A stretch of 64,000 nt of DNA from Chitinophagaceae bacterium (GCA_017307735.1 JAFKGR010000022.1:1-64000), one strand, 5' to 3'. Counted from the stretch's first letter, positions 9,218-18,841 are shown. A program made the numbers and translations. The notes: generated from the letters alone by a model not told the origin.

Positions 9218-9649
9218 TTATTTCAATTCTCCTTCAAACGTCAAATCTTCAATTTTTGAATTTTCTTTTTTAATCTCTTCCACAAATTTTTGTCCTTCTT
9301 TTTTGTTTTTACCAAATGCCACATTCCGGTATTTATTGTTATGAAGCCTCAGGATGGCATAATATCTCCCGCTATGTTGTGCAAGCCCGGCAGCAGAAAT
9401 TTCACTAACCATTGTGACGGTAATCCCCTTCTTCCTTTTCAAATAGGAGAAGGTGCGGATCATTTGGAAAATAAAAACCAGGAGAAGCATCAGGGTCATT
9501 ATCCACATTGACCACGGAGGAAAATAAACATGAATAAAAAATCTCAGGATAACAAACAAAAGCCAGAGAAACAGGATGGCCGGGAATAAAATGCGGCTCA
9601 GGGGATCAGGTGTTTCAATTCTTTCTGTAATGACACCCTGATCAATCAT
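9218..9649 (-). CDS. Small membrane protein of unknown function
   Basis: 143 residues from the ATG at 9649; an in-frame TTG at 9682 would add eleven residues. It has a short polar N-terminus, two hydrophobic segments separated by a PPW turn (about residues 17-38 and 43-63), and a basic cytoplasmic-looking tail of about 80 residues rich in Lys and Glu. The tail contains GRYYAILRLHNNKYRNVAFG, which may form a small beta domain. No family was recognised. It lies downstream of dxs on the same strand, about 85 bases away, so co-transcription is possible. Confidence 0.65.
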   Translation of the reverse strand: MIDQGVITERIETPDPLSRILFPAILFLWLLFVILRFFIHVYFPPWSMWIMTLMLLLVFIFQMIRTFSYLKRKKGITVTMVSEISAAGLAQHSGRYYAILRLHNNKYRNVAFGKNKKEGQKFVEEIKKENSKIEDLTFEGELK

Positions 9650-9733
9650 TACCTCGCCGGCGCCGGTTTGAAATGTTTGCAAAAGAAAATTTTTTTATCG
9701 GATTACAGGATGCAAATATTCCATAATCTTTCA

Positions 9734-11602
9734 TTAAGAGATATGTGCCTTATTTGATTTCAAAATTTCACGAATTACTTCTGCGATATGAGCCGCATCA
9801 ATTCCAATCTCATCATAAAGTTCGGCCGGGGTACCGTGTTCAATAAAACTATCCGGGATACCCATAATTTTTACTTCAGCTTTGTAACCGTTGCTATTCA
9901 TGAATTCCAGGATTGCCGAACCAAATCCACCTGTCACAGTACCATCTTCTACCGTAATGATCTTATTGAATTTTGAAAATATCTCCCGCAATAACTTTTC
10001 ATCCAACGGTTTTATAAAACGCATGTCATAGTGTGCCGGATTCAACCCTTCCTTCTCAACCATCCTGATCGCTTCGGCGGCAAAGTTTCCCGGATGGCCT
10101 ATCGTAAGAACTGCCACATCTTTCCCGTCTTTTAATTTTCTGCCGGTCCCGGTTTTGATCTCTTCCATCTTTGTTTTCCAATCCACCATGACACCCCGGC
10201 CTCTCGGATAACGGATAACAAACGGATGTATGGTACTGTCTAACTGTGCTGTGTACATGAGATTTCGCAATTCACTCTCATTCATGGGTGCGCTCACAAT
10301 CATATTTGGTATGCAACGCATATAAACCATATCGAAGGCGCCGTGATGTGTTGGCCCGTCTTCGCCCACAAGCCCTGCCCTGTCGAGACAAAATATCACC
10401 GGCAAATCCTGCAATGCAACATCGTGAATCACCTGATCATATCCGCGCTGCATAAAAGTTGAATAAATATTACAGAAAACTTTCAGGCCGCGGGTGGCCA
10501 TCCCCGCACTCAGGGTCACCGCATGTTGCTCACAAATACCCACATCAAACGCCCTGTCCGGCATTTTTTCCATCATGTATTTCAGAGATGAACCGCTCGG
10601 CATTGCCGGCGTAATTCCTATTATTTTTTTATTCTTTTCTGCAAGTTCTATAATCGTCCGGCCAAATACATCCTGGTATTTGGGCGGTTGCGGCTGATCT
10701 GATTTTTTCCTGAACAATTCCCCTGTAATCTTATCAAATGCTCCTGTGGAATGCCATCGTGTCTGGTTCTGTTCAGCCGCAGGATATCCCTTCCCCTTGA
10801 TTGTTTTTATGTGTAACAATTTGGGGCCGGAAACATTTTTTAAATTATCAAGTATTTCTATCAGCTTAAATACATCATGGCCGTCAACCGGACCAAAGTA
10901 TTGTAAGTCCAAAGACTGAAAGAAGTTTGTTCCTTTTTCTCCGCCGGGCAATTTTTCATTTGCTGACAAAGAATCTTTTTGAGATTCCGGATCGGTTGAA
11001 GAAAATCTGACATCTGCCAAATAATCCTTCATTGCTCCAACACCCGGATCAATGCTCATATTATTGTCGTTCAGAATAATTAAAAGATTTGTTTTTTCGA
11101 TACCCGCATTGTTCAATCCTTCAAAGGCAAGCCCGGCCGAAAGAGCACCGTCTCCGATTACTGCTATATGCTGCCTGTCAAATTCTCCTTTGTAATGAGA
11201 AGCCATCGCCATCCCAAGCGCAGCCGATATGGAAGTGGACGAATGGCCCGCCCCGAAGGCATCATATTTACTTTCGCTTCTTTTAGGAAAACCGCTAATA
11301 CCTTTATATCTCCTGTTGGTGGGAAAGGCATCTCTCCGGCCGGTCAGTATTTTATGTCCGTATGCCTGATGGCCTACATCCCAAACAAGCTGGTCATAAG
11401 GAGTATTGAAAACATAATGCAGCGCCACTGTCAATTCCACCACGCCAAGGCTGGAGGCAAAATGACCGCCATAAGCGCTCACCACGTCAATGATATATTG
11501 TCTTAATTCCTGAATTACCCGGGGCAATTGAGTTTTGTCCAACTTTCTGAGATCTTCCGGAGTATTGATGGTTTTCAAAAGAGGACCTGGTATTATTTCC
11601 AT
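9734..11602 (-). CDS. dxs: 1-deoxy-D-xylulose-5-phosphate synthase
   Basis: 622 residues, the usual family length. It condenses pyruvate and glyceraldehyde 3-phosphate to DXP with thiamine diphosphate, the first step of the MEP isoprenoid pathway, in the cytosol. The N-terminal third has DVGHQAYGHK and the thiamine-binding GDGALSAG...NDNNMSI signature; HIKTIKGKGYP follows. The transketolase-like central domain has DRAGLVGEDGPTHHG, and the C-terminal transketolase domain has VEDGTVTGGFGSA. The ATG at 11602 gives a normal N-terminus. Confidence 0.97.
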   Translation of the reverse strand: MEIIPGPLLKTINTPEDLRKLDKTQLPRVIQELRQYIIDVVSAYGGHFASSLGVVELTVALHYVFNTPYDQLVWDVGHQAYGHKILTGRRDAFPTNRRYKGISGFPKRSESKYDAFGAGHSSTSISAALGMAMASHYKGEFDRQHIAVIGDGALSAGLAFEGLNNAGIEKTNLLIILNDNNMSIDPGVGAMKDYLADVRFSSTDPESQKDSLSANEKLPGGEKGTNFFQSLDLQYFGPVDGHDVFKLIEILDNLKNVSGPKLLHIKTIKGKGYPAAEQNQTRWHSTGAFDKITGELFRKKSDQPQPPKYQDVFGRTIIELAEKNKKIIGITPAMPSGSSLKYMMEKMPDRAFDVGICEQHAVTLSAGMATRGLKVFCNIYSTFMQRGYDQVIHDVALQDLPVIFCLDRAGLVGEDGPTHHGAFDMVYMRCIPNMIVSAPMNESELRNLMYTAQLDSTIHPFVIRYPRGRGVMVDWKTKMEEIKTGTGRKLKDGKDVAVLTIGHPGNFAAEAIRMVEKEGLNPAHYDMRFIKPLDEKLLREIFSKFNKIITVEDGTVTGGFGSAILEFMNSNGYKAEVKIMGIPDSFIEHGTPAELYDEIGIDAAHIAEVIREILKSNKAHIS

Positions 11603-11858
11603 CCAAAATTTATTATTACGCTTTAGGTAAAATTACAATTTCTTTCAGAGGATAGCCCTTGTGCTTAGGCAATATTGCTCAAATAACAATGGATATCCTT
11701 TCACTTTTGGTTTATCCGTTTCTCAAACCTCAGACCAGAAACTTTTTTGTTTTCATTGATTTTTAATGACCCGATAAAATTATTCATCGCTCACTCTCCC
11801 GGGAAAATATTAATTTCATTCACCGAAAGTTTATCATTAAAAAAACCTTTGAAAATCC

Positions 11859-13598
11859 ATGGGAGATTTACAAGTCAAAGAACAACCTAAAAAATATGAT
11901 GCTGTAATTATTGGTTCAGGAGCCGGCGGAGGAATGGCAGCCTATGTTTTAGCCAATGCCGGATTAAAAGTTTGTTTGCTGGAAGCCGGGCCTTATTATG
12001 ACCCCGCTGTTGACTCAGACCAGTTAAAACCTGCATGGGAATCACCACGGCGCGGCGCGAGCACCAAATACAGACCGTTTGGCGATTTCGACGGTTGCTA
12101 TTGGGGTTGGGAAATTGATGGCGAACCTTATACACAGACTCCCGGCTCCAACTGGAAATGGTGGCGTGCGCGAATGCTTGGCGGACGCACCAATCACTGG
12201 GGAAGAATTTCTTTAAGATTCGGGCCAAGAGATTTTAAACACAAGGATATTGACGGGCTTGGGGAAAACTGGCCTATCGGCTATGAAGATGTAAAACCCT
12301 ATTACGACAAAATAGACAGGCTCCTGGGCTTGTTTGGAACCGTTGAAAATATTCCAAATGAACCTGACGGAATTTTTCTTCCTCCCCCAAAACCGCGGCT
12401 TCATGAGCTTTTCATCAAAAGAGCAGCCACAGGCATTGGCATTCCGGTTATCCCTTCCCGGCTGAGCATTCTCACTAAACAAATCAACAAGCAAAGGGGA
12501 CAATGTTTTTTTTGTGCCCAGTGTAACCGTAGCTGTAAGGTTTATGCAGATTTCTCCTCTTCATCCTGTCTGGTAATTCCGGCGGTTGCAACAGGGAATG
12601 TAGATTTATTTACCAATGTAATGGCACGGGAAATTCTGACCAACAAAGAAGGATTGGCAACGGGAGTGAGCTACGTCAATAAAGAAGACCTTCAGGAATA
12701 TCAGGTACATGGCCGTGTGGTGATTCTCGGAGCAAGTGCATGTGAATCGGCGAGGTTATTATTGAATTCAAAATCCCAGCGCCATCCAAACGGCCTTGCC
12801 AACTCGAGCGATGTTGTTGGAAAATATCTTCACGACAGTACCGGTGCCGATATGGGTGGAATCATTCCCGAACTTTTTGACCGCAAACGATACAATGAAG
12901 ACGGGGTTGGAGGTATGCACGTATATACACCCTGGTGGCTGGATAATAAGAAACTGGATTTCCCAAGAGGATATCATATCGAATATGGCGGTGGATTCGG
13001 AATGCCTGTGTATGGTTTTTATTGGGGAATAGAAAACCTCAACGGTAAGTTCAAAGTGAAAGGCAAAAAGAAAGAAGCCGGTGGTTATGGGGCCTCGCTA
13101 AAGGAAGATTATCGATATTTCTTTGGCGCCAATGTTGGAATGGCGGGTCGCGGAGAAACCATTGCCAGGGCCGATAACTATTGTGAAATAGATCCGAATA
13201 CCGTGGATAAATACGGAATACCGGTATTGCGCTTCCATACAAAATATTCCGAATACGAAATCAAACAGGCCAAACACATGAAAGAGACCTTCGCAGAAAT
13301 TCTTCATGCGATGAAGGCAGAAATAACGTGGGGCGGTGATGATGGCCCTGAAAATGATTATGGCCTGCATGCTCCCGGAGAAATCATTCATGAAGCAGGA
13401 ACCATCCGAATGGGAAATAATCCAAAAACATCGGCACTGAATAAATTTGCACAGGCACATGATTGTAAAAACCTCTTCAATGTGGATGGCGGCCAGTTTG
13501 TTTCGCAGGCAGATAAAAATATTACCTGGACAATTCTTGCGCTGAGTATGCGTACCTCAGAATATATCGTTGATCAACTAAAAAAGAATAACATTTAA
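11859..13598 (+). CDS. GMC-type FAD oxidoreductase, probable glycoside 3-dehydrogenase large subunit
   Basis: 579 residues. The N-terminal FAD-binding site is VIIGSGAGGGMAAYVLANAG with LLEAGPYYDP at the end of the second strand. The C-terminal GMC part has HEAGTIRMG and NLFNVDGGQFVSQADKNITW. A cysteine group C216-x2-C219-x2-C222-x3-C226 resembles the cluster-binding region of FAD glucose dehydrogenase catalytic subunits, so an iron-sulfur relay is possible (inference). It is followed 18 bases later by the subunit 3-like gene and then DUF1080. Family knowledge and context point to oxidation of the C3 hydroxyl of glycosides. No signal peptide is visible, so export may depend on the partner. Gluconate or sorbitol dehydrogenase is the alternative. 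Confidence 0.88.
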   Translation: MGDLQVKEQPKKYDAVIIGSGAGGGMAAYVLANAGLKVCLLEAGPYYDPAVDSDQLKPAWESPRRGASTKYRPFGDFDGCYWGWEIDGEPYTQTPGSNWKWWRARMLGGRTNHWGRISLRFGPRDFKHKDIDGLGENWPIGYEDVKPYYDKIDRLLGLFGTVENIPNEPDGIFLPPPKPRLHELFIKRAATGIGIPVIPSRLSILTKQINKQRGQCFFCAQCNRSCKVYADFSSSSCLVIPAVATGNVDLFTNVMAREILTNKEGLATGVSYVNKEDLQEYQVHGRVVILGASACESARLLLNSKSQRHPNGLANSSDVVGKYLHDSTGADMGGIIPELFDRKRYNEDGVGGMHVYTPWWLDNKKLDFPRGYHIEYGGGFGMPVYGFYWGIENLNGKFKVKGKKKEAGGYGASLKEDYRYFFGANVGMAGRGETIARADNYCEIDPNTVDKYGIPVLRFHTKYSEYEIKQAKHMKETFAEILHAMKAEITWGGDDGPENDYGLHAPGEIIHEAGTIRMGNNPKTSALNKFAQAHDCKNLFNVDGGQFVSQADKNITWTILALSMRTSEYIVDQLKKNNI

Positions 13599-13616
13599 AA
13601 AATCGTTTTAACGATA

Positions 13617-14297
13617 ATGGATAGACGTAAATCATTAAAAATTCTCACTTTCGGTTCCCTGGGTACAGGTGTATGGCTGGAAGCATGTAAAACGGAAGAT
13701 CAAAAATCGATTAAACCCAAAGGTCCCGTAGCTGCAAAACCCGTGAAACTTCCACCGGGAATGATGAAAGAAGAAGTGGATGAACTGAAAAAGGTTGAGT
13801 CGGAGACCTTCTTTAATTCCCATGAAATGAAAACAATTACCGTGCTCGGAGATATTATTATTCCAAAAGACAATATCAGCGGCAGTGCATCCGAAGCAGG
13901 GGTACCGGCATTTATAGAATTTATCGTCAAAGACAAACCGGAAAACAAACTTCCCATGCGGGGAGGCCTGCAATGGCTGGATCAACAATCTCTGAGAAGA
14001 TATCAAAATGTATTTATCAATTGCACAGCTACCCAACAAATAGAACTGGTCGACGCCATTGCCTATCCGCAAAAAGCTGCACCTGAAATGAAACCCGGGG
14101 TTTCCTTCTTTAGCCTGATGCGCAATCTGACCGCTTCGGGATTCTATACAACACCTATGGGATATAAAGATGTAGGATACAAGGGCAATACGCCAAATGC
14201 CTGGAATGGGGTTCCCGATGATGTACTAAAACAATATGGGCTGGCCTATTCTGCAAAAGAATTAAAAGAATGTGTAAGTTATCCTGAATCGAAATAA
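13617..14297 (+). CDS. Gluconate 2-dehydrogenase subunit 3 family protein
   Basis: 226 residues. It starts MDRRKSLKILTFGSLGTGVW followed by LEAC, combining a twin-arginine-like N-terminus with a plausible lipobox, so it is probably exported and perhaps lipid-anchored. The body (about 60-215) contains ITVLGDIIIPKDNISGSASEAGVP and the C-terminal GFYTTPMGYKDVGYKGN typical of the family. The small subunit of FAD dehydrogenase complexes helps fold, and carries through Tat, the GMC subunit. It lies between the GMC gene and DUF1080 with short spacers (18 and 5 bases), indicating one operon. The cytochrome c subunit often found in such complexes is not present here. Confidence 0.88.
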   Translation: MDRRKSLKILTFGSLGTGVWLEACKTEDQKSIKPKGPVAAKPVKLPPGMMKEEVDELKKVESETFFNSHEMKTITVLGDIIIPKDNISGSASEAGVPAFIEFIVKDKPENKLPMRGGLQWLDQQSLRRYQNVFINCTATQQIELVDAIAYPQKAAPEMKPGVSFFSLMRNLTASGFYTTPMGYKDVGYKGNTPNAWNGVPDDVLKQYGLAYSAKELKECVSYPESK

Positions 14298-14302
14298 ACA
14301 AA

Positions 14303-15070
14303 ATGAAAAATTATATCCTGTTACCGGTGGCAATCGCAATTTCCACTGCCACCTTTGCGCAAGAAAAAATGAAACACGAAGACACAGAATTTTACAGCCC
14401 GGTTCCAACGGTGGTGACTCCCGGAAAGACAAATGCCGACCCTCCTTCCGATGCCATCGTTTTATTTGACGGGAAAAATCTTGATCAATGGGTTTCCACA
14501 GATCATCCGGATCAGAACGCAGATTGGTTCGTTCACAATGGAATTATGACGGTCAACAAAAAAGCGGGAAACATCCAGACCCGGGAATCTTTTACGGATT
14601 ACCAATTGCACCTGGAGTGGCGCATCCCAAAAGATATTGAGGGTTCTGGCCAGGCGCGCGGCAATAGTGGTCTGTTTCTTGCAAGCACCGGCAAAGGAGA
14701 TTCAGGGTATGAAGTGCAGATTCTTGATTCTTACAAAAACAGCACCTACGTGAATGGCCAGGCGGGCAGTGTTTACAAACAATACGCGCCGCTGGTCAAT
14801 CCCAACAGGCCTCCGGGTCAATGGCAAACTTACGATGTGATATGGACTGCCCCCCGTTTCAATGAAGATGGGAGCCTTAAAAGCCCAGCATACGTCACCG
14901 TGCTTTTCAATGGAATCCTTGTACAAAATCATTCAGAATTGAAAGGAGTAACCAAATATATTGGGCTTCCCGATTATTATGCGCACGGGCCGGAACCCAT
15001 AAAGCTGCAGGCGCATGGAGATAACAGCAAACCGATCAGTTTCAGAAATATCTGGGTAAGAAAATTGTAA
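14303..15070 (+). CDS. DUF1080 family protein, probable 3-keto-disaccharide hydrolase
   Basis: 255 residues with a signal peptide cut near TFAQ (1-20). A single DUF1080 (3-keto-disaccharide hydrolase, concanavalin-like fold) domain covers nearly all the rest: VLFDGKNLDQW, DYQLHLEWRIP, NSGLFLAS, YEVQILDSY, PPGQWQTYDVIW and FRNIWVRKL. Characterised members cleave 3-keto-glycosides. Placed 5 bases after the dehydrogenase small subunit, it should hydrolyse the oxidised product in the periplasm. Confidence 0.9.
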   Translation: MKNYILLPVAIAISTATFAQEKMKHEDTEFYSPVPTVVTPGKTNADPPSDAIVLFDGKNLDQWVSTDHPDQNADWFVHNGIMTVNKKAGNIQTRESFTDYQLHLEWRIPKDIEGSGQARGNSGLFLASTGKGDSGYEVQILDSYKNSTYVNGQAGSVYKQYAPLVNPNRPPGQWQTYDVIWTAPRFNEDGSLKSPAYVTVLFNGILVQNHSELKGVTKYIGLPDYYAHGPEPIKLQAHGDNSKPISFRNIWVRKL

Positions 15071-15171
15071 TGGCTACTTTCGGTCTTTCTCAATTTCAAG
15101 GGATCTGAGATTTTTTTCCGGGAAATTGTTTTGTTTTATAAATTGGATTGCCAATTTACAGGTAATTGATT

Positions 15172-16044
15172 ATGGAGTATTATTTCGCATACAGTATATA
15201 CATGGATATTGAGCAGATGAGGTTGGTATGCCCTGATTCGAAAACTGTTGGCGCAGGAAAATTGTACGGGTACCGTTTGGATTTTACCAGATATTCAACT
15301 CTCAGAGAATCGACAGTTGCAGACATCATTGAATCAGGCAATGATGAAGTGTTTGGAATCATCTATGAATTATCCGAAAAGGATTTGGAAAGATTGAACG
15401 ACTTCGAAGTGGCGCGCAAATTTTATAATAAAATCTATGTGGACATCCATCATTACAGGCCACAGCGAAAACGTACAATGGGAAATAAAGGTTTAATCAG
15501 ATGTTTTACTTATGAGGTTACAAATAAAAATCCAAAGGCCGGAAAAGCTTCCATTGAATACATAAATCCAATGATCGAAGCAGCCTTCAAATACCGTTTC
15601 CCGTTCAGCTATATCAAAAAAATAAATGAATTCTGTAAAAAGGATCTTTTGGCAAAAAAGAGCGATGCCCTTGATTTTTTTATCCATCTGATGGATTATA
15701 TAAAAACAGAAGAATTCATAAACGAAGCAAAAGCTGCGAAGGAATGGGGCGGCGCCAGACTGGTTATTACCGGAAACCTTGCAAGGAAAAGACAATTAGC
15801 TTCAAGCCATCCGAATGATCTGGTAATATTCACACCACATTGGAGGGAACTAAGCTGGCTGATAAAAAAGATCTATTCCAATCGAAGTATCAATTGGAGA
15901 ATTGACGGATACAATAAATATTATTTTCTGAATGAAATGGGCAAGGCGGCCAATGAATATCAAAAAAAGAAAGGAAGGAACAAGTCGGGTTACCGCGGGA
16001 TTTGTGAAGCCACACTTGTCAAAGCCTATTCGTTGTTTACCTGA
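15172..16044 (+). CDS. Gamma-glutamylcyclotransferase-like protein with C-terminal extension
   Basis: 290 residues from the ATG at 15172; a TTG two codons earlier is possible. The first ~125 residues fit the GGCT/AIG2 fold: FAYSIYMDIEQM, GAGKLYGYRLDFTRYS, VFGIIYEL, and LNDFEVARKFY, where E79 matches the catalytic glutamate. The normal YGSN substrate loop reads YSIY here, so substrate binding may differ or be lost. The remaining ~160 residues form a basic, helix-rich extension with no recognised family, containing WGGARLVITGNLARKRQ. It is convergent with the lytic transglycosylase gene and has no operon partner. Confidence 0.72.
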   Translation: MEYYFAYSIYMDIEQMRLVCPDSKTVGAGKLYGYRLDFTRYSTLRESTVADIIESGNDEVFGIIYELSEKDLERLNDFEVARKFYNKIYVDIHHYRPQRKRTMGNKGLIRCFTYEVTNKNPKAGKASIEYINPMIEAAFKYRFPFSYIKKINEFCKKDLLAKKSDALDFFIHLMDYIKTEEFINEAKAAKEWGGARLVITGNLARKRQLASSHPNDLVIFTPHWRELSWLIKKIYSNRSINWRIDGYNKYYFLNEMGKAANEYQKKKGRNKSGYRGICEATLVKAYSLFT

Positions 16045-16050
16045 ATCAAA

Positions 16051-17148
16051 TTATCGACCTGATTTTTTATTTCCCGAATTACCATAAACCGTTTTTGAAT
16101 CAATCCGAACATTGTTTAAAAGCTCTTCCACCGATTTATTCAGGATATCATATTTGCGGTCTTCAAAGACATCCATTTTTTCCCTGGGAAGTTTCAAATC
16201 ATAATTCTCACCTGTTGACAATACATTATCCAGGTTGGGATTAATCATATTGAAAACTTTCCATTCCATCCCAACAGTTTCCGCAATTACTGAAGCTTTG
16301 TATCTCCCCGAAATTGTTGCAGATGTTATGCTTGCTTTAAGGCTGTCGGGGATGACGGGTTTCGCTGCATCCTGCGCATACATGGAACCATTCCCCTGGT
16401 TGCCGTTTTCCATTACGAAATGGGTTGCAATAAATTTCTTAACATGGTTTCTGGATTCTTCAGGAAGATAATATTGCAGTTTCCAGAAATTACGGCTGCC
16501 ACTTTTCTGAATGGCGTTATACACCCTGCCCGATCCCCCATTATAGGCGGCGATCACCAGTAACCAGTCTTTCAAATTGCGATATAGATCGAGCAGATAC
16601 CTCGCAGCAGCATAAGTACTTTTTGTATAATCCATCCGGTCATCCACATTCTGATTTACCCTCAGGCCATATAATTTGGCAGTACCCGGCATAAATTGCC
16701 AGGGGCCTAAAGCACCAGCCACAGACAGTGCATTTGATTTCAAATCGCTTTCAATTACAGCCAGATATTTTAATTCATGCGGCAATCCATATTGCGATAA
16801 TATGCGGTCAATCAGGTTAAAATAGGGTGTTGCATTTTTCTGCAATTTCAGCAGATAAGTTTTATGACCATTCAGATAATCCTGCATATAACTTTCCGCA
16901 TAGGGATTGATTTGCTGCGAATATGGGATCAGTGGATTATAGGTGTAATTTTTAAACAGGTTTTTAAATCCATATCGTGTAACCTGCTGTACATATTCAA
17001 CTTTATCCTTACTCAAATGTTCGGCGCGGGAATCAATTACTTCCTGCATTGCAGTATCGCTTCCGGCTTTCTTAATGTTATCCTGAGCGTTGGCGGCACT
17101 TATCCCTGCGCTCAAAACCATCATTAAAAAAAGTCTGAATAATCTCAT
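16051..17148 (-). CDS. Lytic transglycosylase (MltD-like, SLT domain)
   Basis: 365 residues with a signal peptide (1-21). The SLT catalytic domain spans about 105-260: ELKYLAVIESDLKSNALS with catalytic E133, GALGPWQFMPGTAKLYGL, and AAYNGGSGRVYNAI. It cleaves peptidoglycan glycan strands to 1,6-anhydro-muropeptides in the periplasm. The tail holds one LysM-like stretch (SVIAETVGMEWKVFNMINPN), which probably binds glycan. It lies 5 bases after gatA on the same strand, making it the last gene of a tatA-gatA-transglycosylase operon. Confidence 0.93.
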   Translation of the reverse strand: MRLFRLFLMMVLSAGISAANAQDNIKKAGSDTAMQEVIDSRAEHLSKDKVEYVQQVTRYGFKNLFKNYTYNPLIPYSQQINPYAESYMQDYLNGHKTYLLKLQKNATPYFNLIDRILSQYGLPHELKYLAVIESDLKSNALSVAGALGPWQFMPGTAKLYGLRVNQNVDDRMDYTKSTYAAARYLLDLYRNLKDWLLVIAAYNGGSGRVYNAIQKSGSRNFWKLQYYLPEESRNHVKKFIATHFVMENGNQGNGSMYAQDAAKPVIPDSLKASITSATISGRYKASVIAETVGMEWKVFNMINPNLDNVLSTGENYDLKLPREKMDVFEDRKYDILNKSVEELLNNVRIDSKTVYGNSGNKKSGR

Positions 17149-17153
17149 TTCCC

Positions 17154-18584
17154 TTACTGCTTATTTATTGAATTCAGATAATCTGCCAACCGGAATAAAT
17201 TTACCTCATTTTTCTTGCCGGTCAGGATTTGAATACCAAAGGGCATCCCGTTTGAATGCCGGTAGAGCGGTAAAGATAGCGCTGGAATACCGGTTAAATT
17301 AGCATAAACAGTAAAAATATCTGCTAAATATGCCGATACCGGATCCTTCGCTACATTCCCTGTCTCAAATGCTGTATGGGGAACGGTAGGCATCAACACT
17401 GCATCATATTTCTTAAATATCTTTTCAGATTCCTTCACAAGTAAATTCCTTACCTGTTGTGCTTTGGTAAAATAGGCATCAAAATATCCTTCACTGAGAA
17501 CATAGGTACCAAGGATAATTCTCTTTTTTACTTCTTTCCCAAATCCTTCTGACCTGTTTTTTTTATAAAAGATTTCCAGCTCATCAGCGCGTGCAGGAGA
17601 TAGGTGACCATAACGCACCCCATCATAACGGCTCAGGTTAGACGAAGCTTCAGCAGTAGTAAGAACGTAATATGCAGGTACGATATAATCTAACAAATCG
17701 AAATTTATTTTATCCACCAAAACACCATTCAGCTCCAGATCATCAACAGTTTTCAAAATAGCAAGCCTGATTTCCGGATCGAGCGATGGGTGATTGAGAG
17801 CATCAGTGAATACGCCAATCCGCATTTTGGAAATTTCCTTTGGTCCTTCCAAAACAATTTTTTGTTGCAATGCGGTACTGTCAAAATTATCCGGGCCGCT
17901 AATGACATCAAAAACGAGTTGAATGTCGGCAATATTATTTCCAATAATTCCGATCTGATCAAAAGAAGATGCATAAGCAATCAGTCCATGCCGGCTGTTG
18001 GCTCCATAGGTTGGTTTAAATCCCACAACACCACAAAAATCTGCGGGTTGCCGTACACTTCCGCCGGTATCGCTTCCCAGGCTAATCATACACAGGCCTG
18101 CGCTGACTGCCGCAGCAGAACCACCTGATGAACCACCGGCAACTTTATTCTTATCAAAAGGATTCCTGACCACACCATACACGGAATTCTCATTGGTATT
18201 GCCCATTGCAAATTCATCACAATTGCAGGTTCCAATGATAATAGCACCTTCTTTGAGCAAACGATCTACGACCGTTGCAGAATATACAGCCTTAAAATCT
18301 TTGAGGATTGCCGAGGAAGCGCTTACAGGATGATTTTTATAACTAATTACATCTTTTAAGCTGACAACTACCCCGTGAAGTTTGGCCATTGGAGCCCCAC
18401 TCTGACGAATCTGATCCAGTTCTCCGGCACGATAAATAGCTTCTTCTTCAAACACTTTGACAAATGCATTCAGAGAAGAACTTTCCTGGATTCGATCAAG
18501 ATAATATTTAATCACTTCCCGGCACGTTATTTCTTCCCGGGCCAGGGCCGAGTGATATTCCTGAATATTTTTAAATGAAAACAA
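17154..18584 (-). CDS. gatA: Asp-tRNA(Asn)/Glu-tRNA(Gln) amidotransferase subunit A
   Basis: 476 residues, normal for GatA. It is an amidase-signature enzyme that frees ammonia from glutamine for the transamidation of misacylated tRNA, working with GatB and GatC. The Ser-cisSer-Lys triad is visible: K77 in VSLKDVI, S152 in AGGSSGGS and S176 in SDTGGS. GatB and GatC are not in the window. The gene sits between tatA (17-base gap) and the transglycosylase (5-base gap). Confidence 0.96.
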   Translation of the reverse strand: MFSFKNIQEYHSALAREEITCREVIKYYLDRIQESSSLNAFVKVFEEEAIYRAGELDQIRQSGAPMAKLHGVVVSLKDVISYKNHPVSASSAILKDFKAVYSATVVDRLLKEGAIIIGTCNCDEFAMGNTNENSVYGVVRNPFDKNKVAGGSSGGSAAAVSAGLCMISLGSDTGGSVRQPADFCGVVGFKPTYGANSRHGLIAYASSFDQIGIIGNNIADIQLVFDVISGPDNFDSTALQQKIVLEGPKEISKMRIGVFTDALNHPSLDPEIRLAILKTVDDLELNGVLVDKINFDLLDYIVPAYYVLTTAEASSNLSRYDGVRYGHLSPARADELEIFYKKNRSEGFGKEVKKRIILGTYVLSEGYFDAYFTKAQQVRNLLVKESEKIFKKYDAVLMPTVPHTAFETGNVAKDPVSAYLADIFTVYANLTGIPALSLPLYRHSNGMPFGIQILTGKKNEVNLFRLADYLNSINKQ

Positions 18585-18601
18585 CGTAATAAAACGTTAT
18601 A

Positions 18602-18841
18602 CTATTTTTCTGTCTGATTCTCTTCCTGGGGTATCCTGTTCTTTTCAGAGGAATTATTTCCCACATTGTCATCCTTCTTGTTTTTTGCGTCCTTGAATTC
18701 ACGCATCCCGCGGCCGAGGCCCCGCATCAAACCCGGAATCTTTTTTCCGCCAAAAAAGAAAATAATAAGAACGGCAATGATAATCCATTCTGTAACGCCA
18801 GGCATGGCAAAAAGTAAATCATATTGCAGAAATTGATTCAT
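18602..18841 (-). CDS. tatA: Twin-arginine translocase subunit TatA/TatE family
   Basis: 79 residues. A single N-terminal membrane helix (about 15-33) is followed by FFGGKKIPGLMRGLGRGMREF, the FG hinge and amphipathic helix of TatA, then a polar Lys/Asn/Glu-rich tail. TatA oligomerises to pass folded proteins across the inner membrane. Likely clients here are the RR-signal proteins at 26403 and 36228. It is the first gene of the tatA-gatA-transglycosylase operon. Confidence 0.92.
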   Translation of the reverse strand: MNQFLQYDLLFAMPGVTEWIIIAVLIIFFFGGKKIPGLMRGLGRGMREFKDAKNKKDDNVGNNSSEKNRIPQEENQTEK

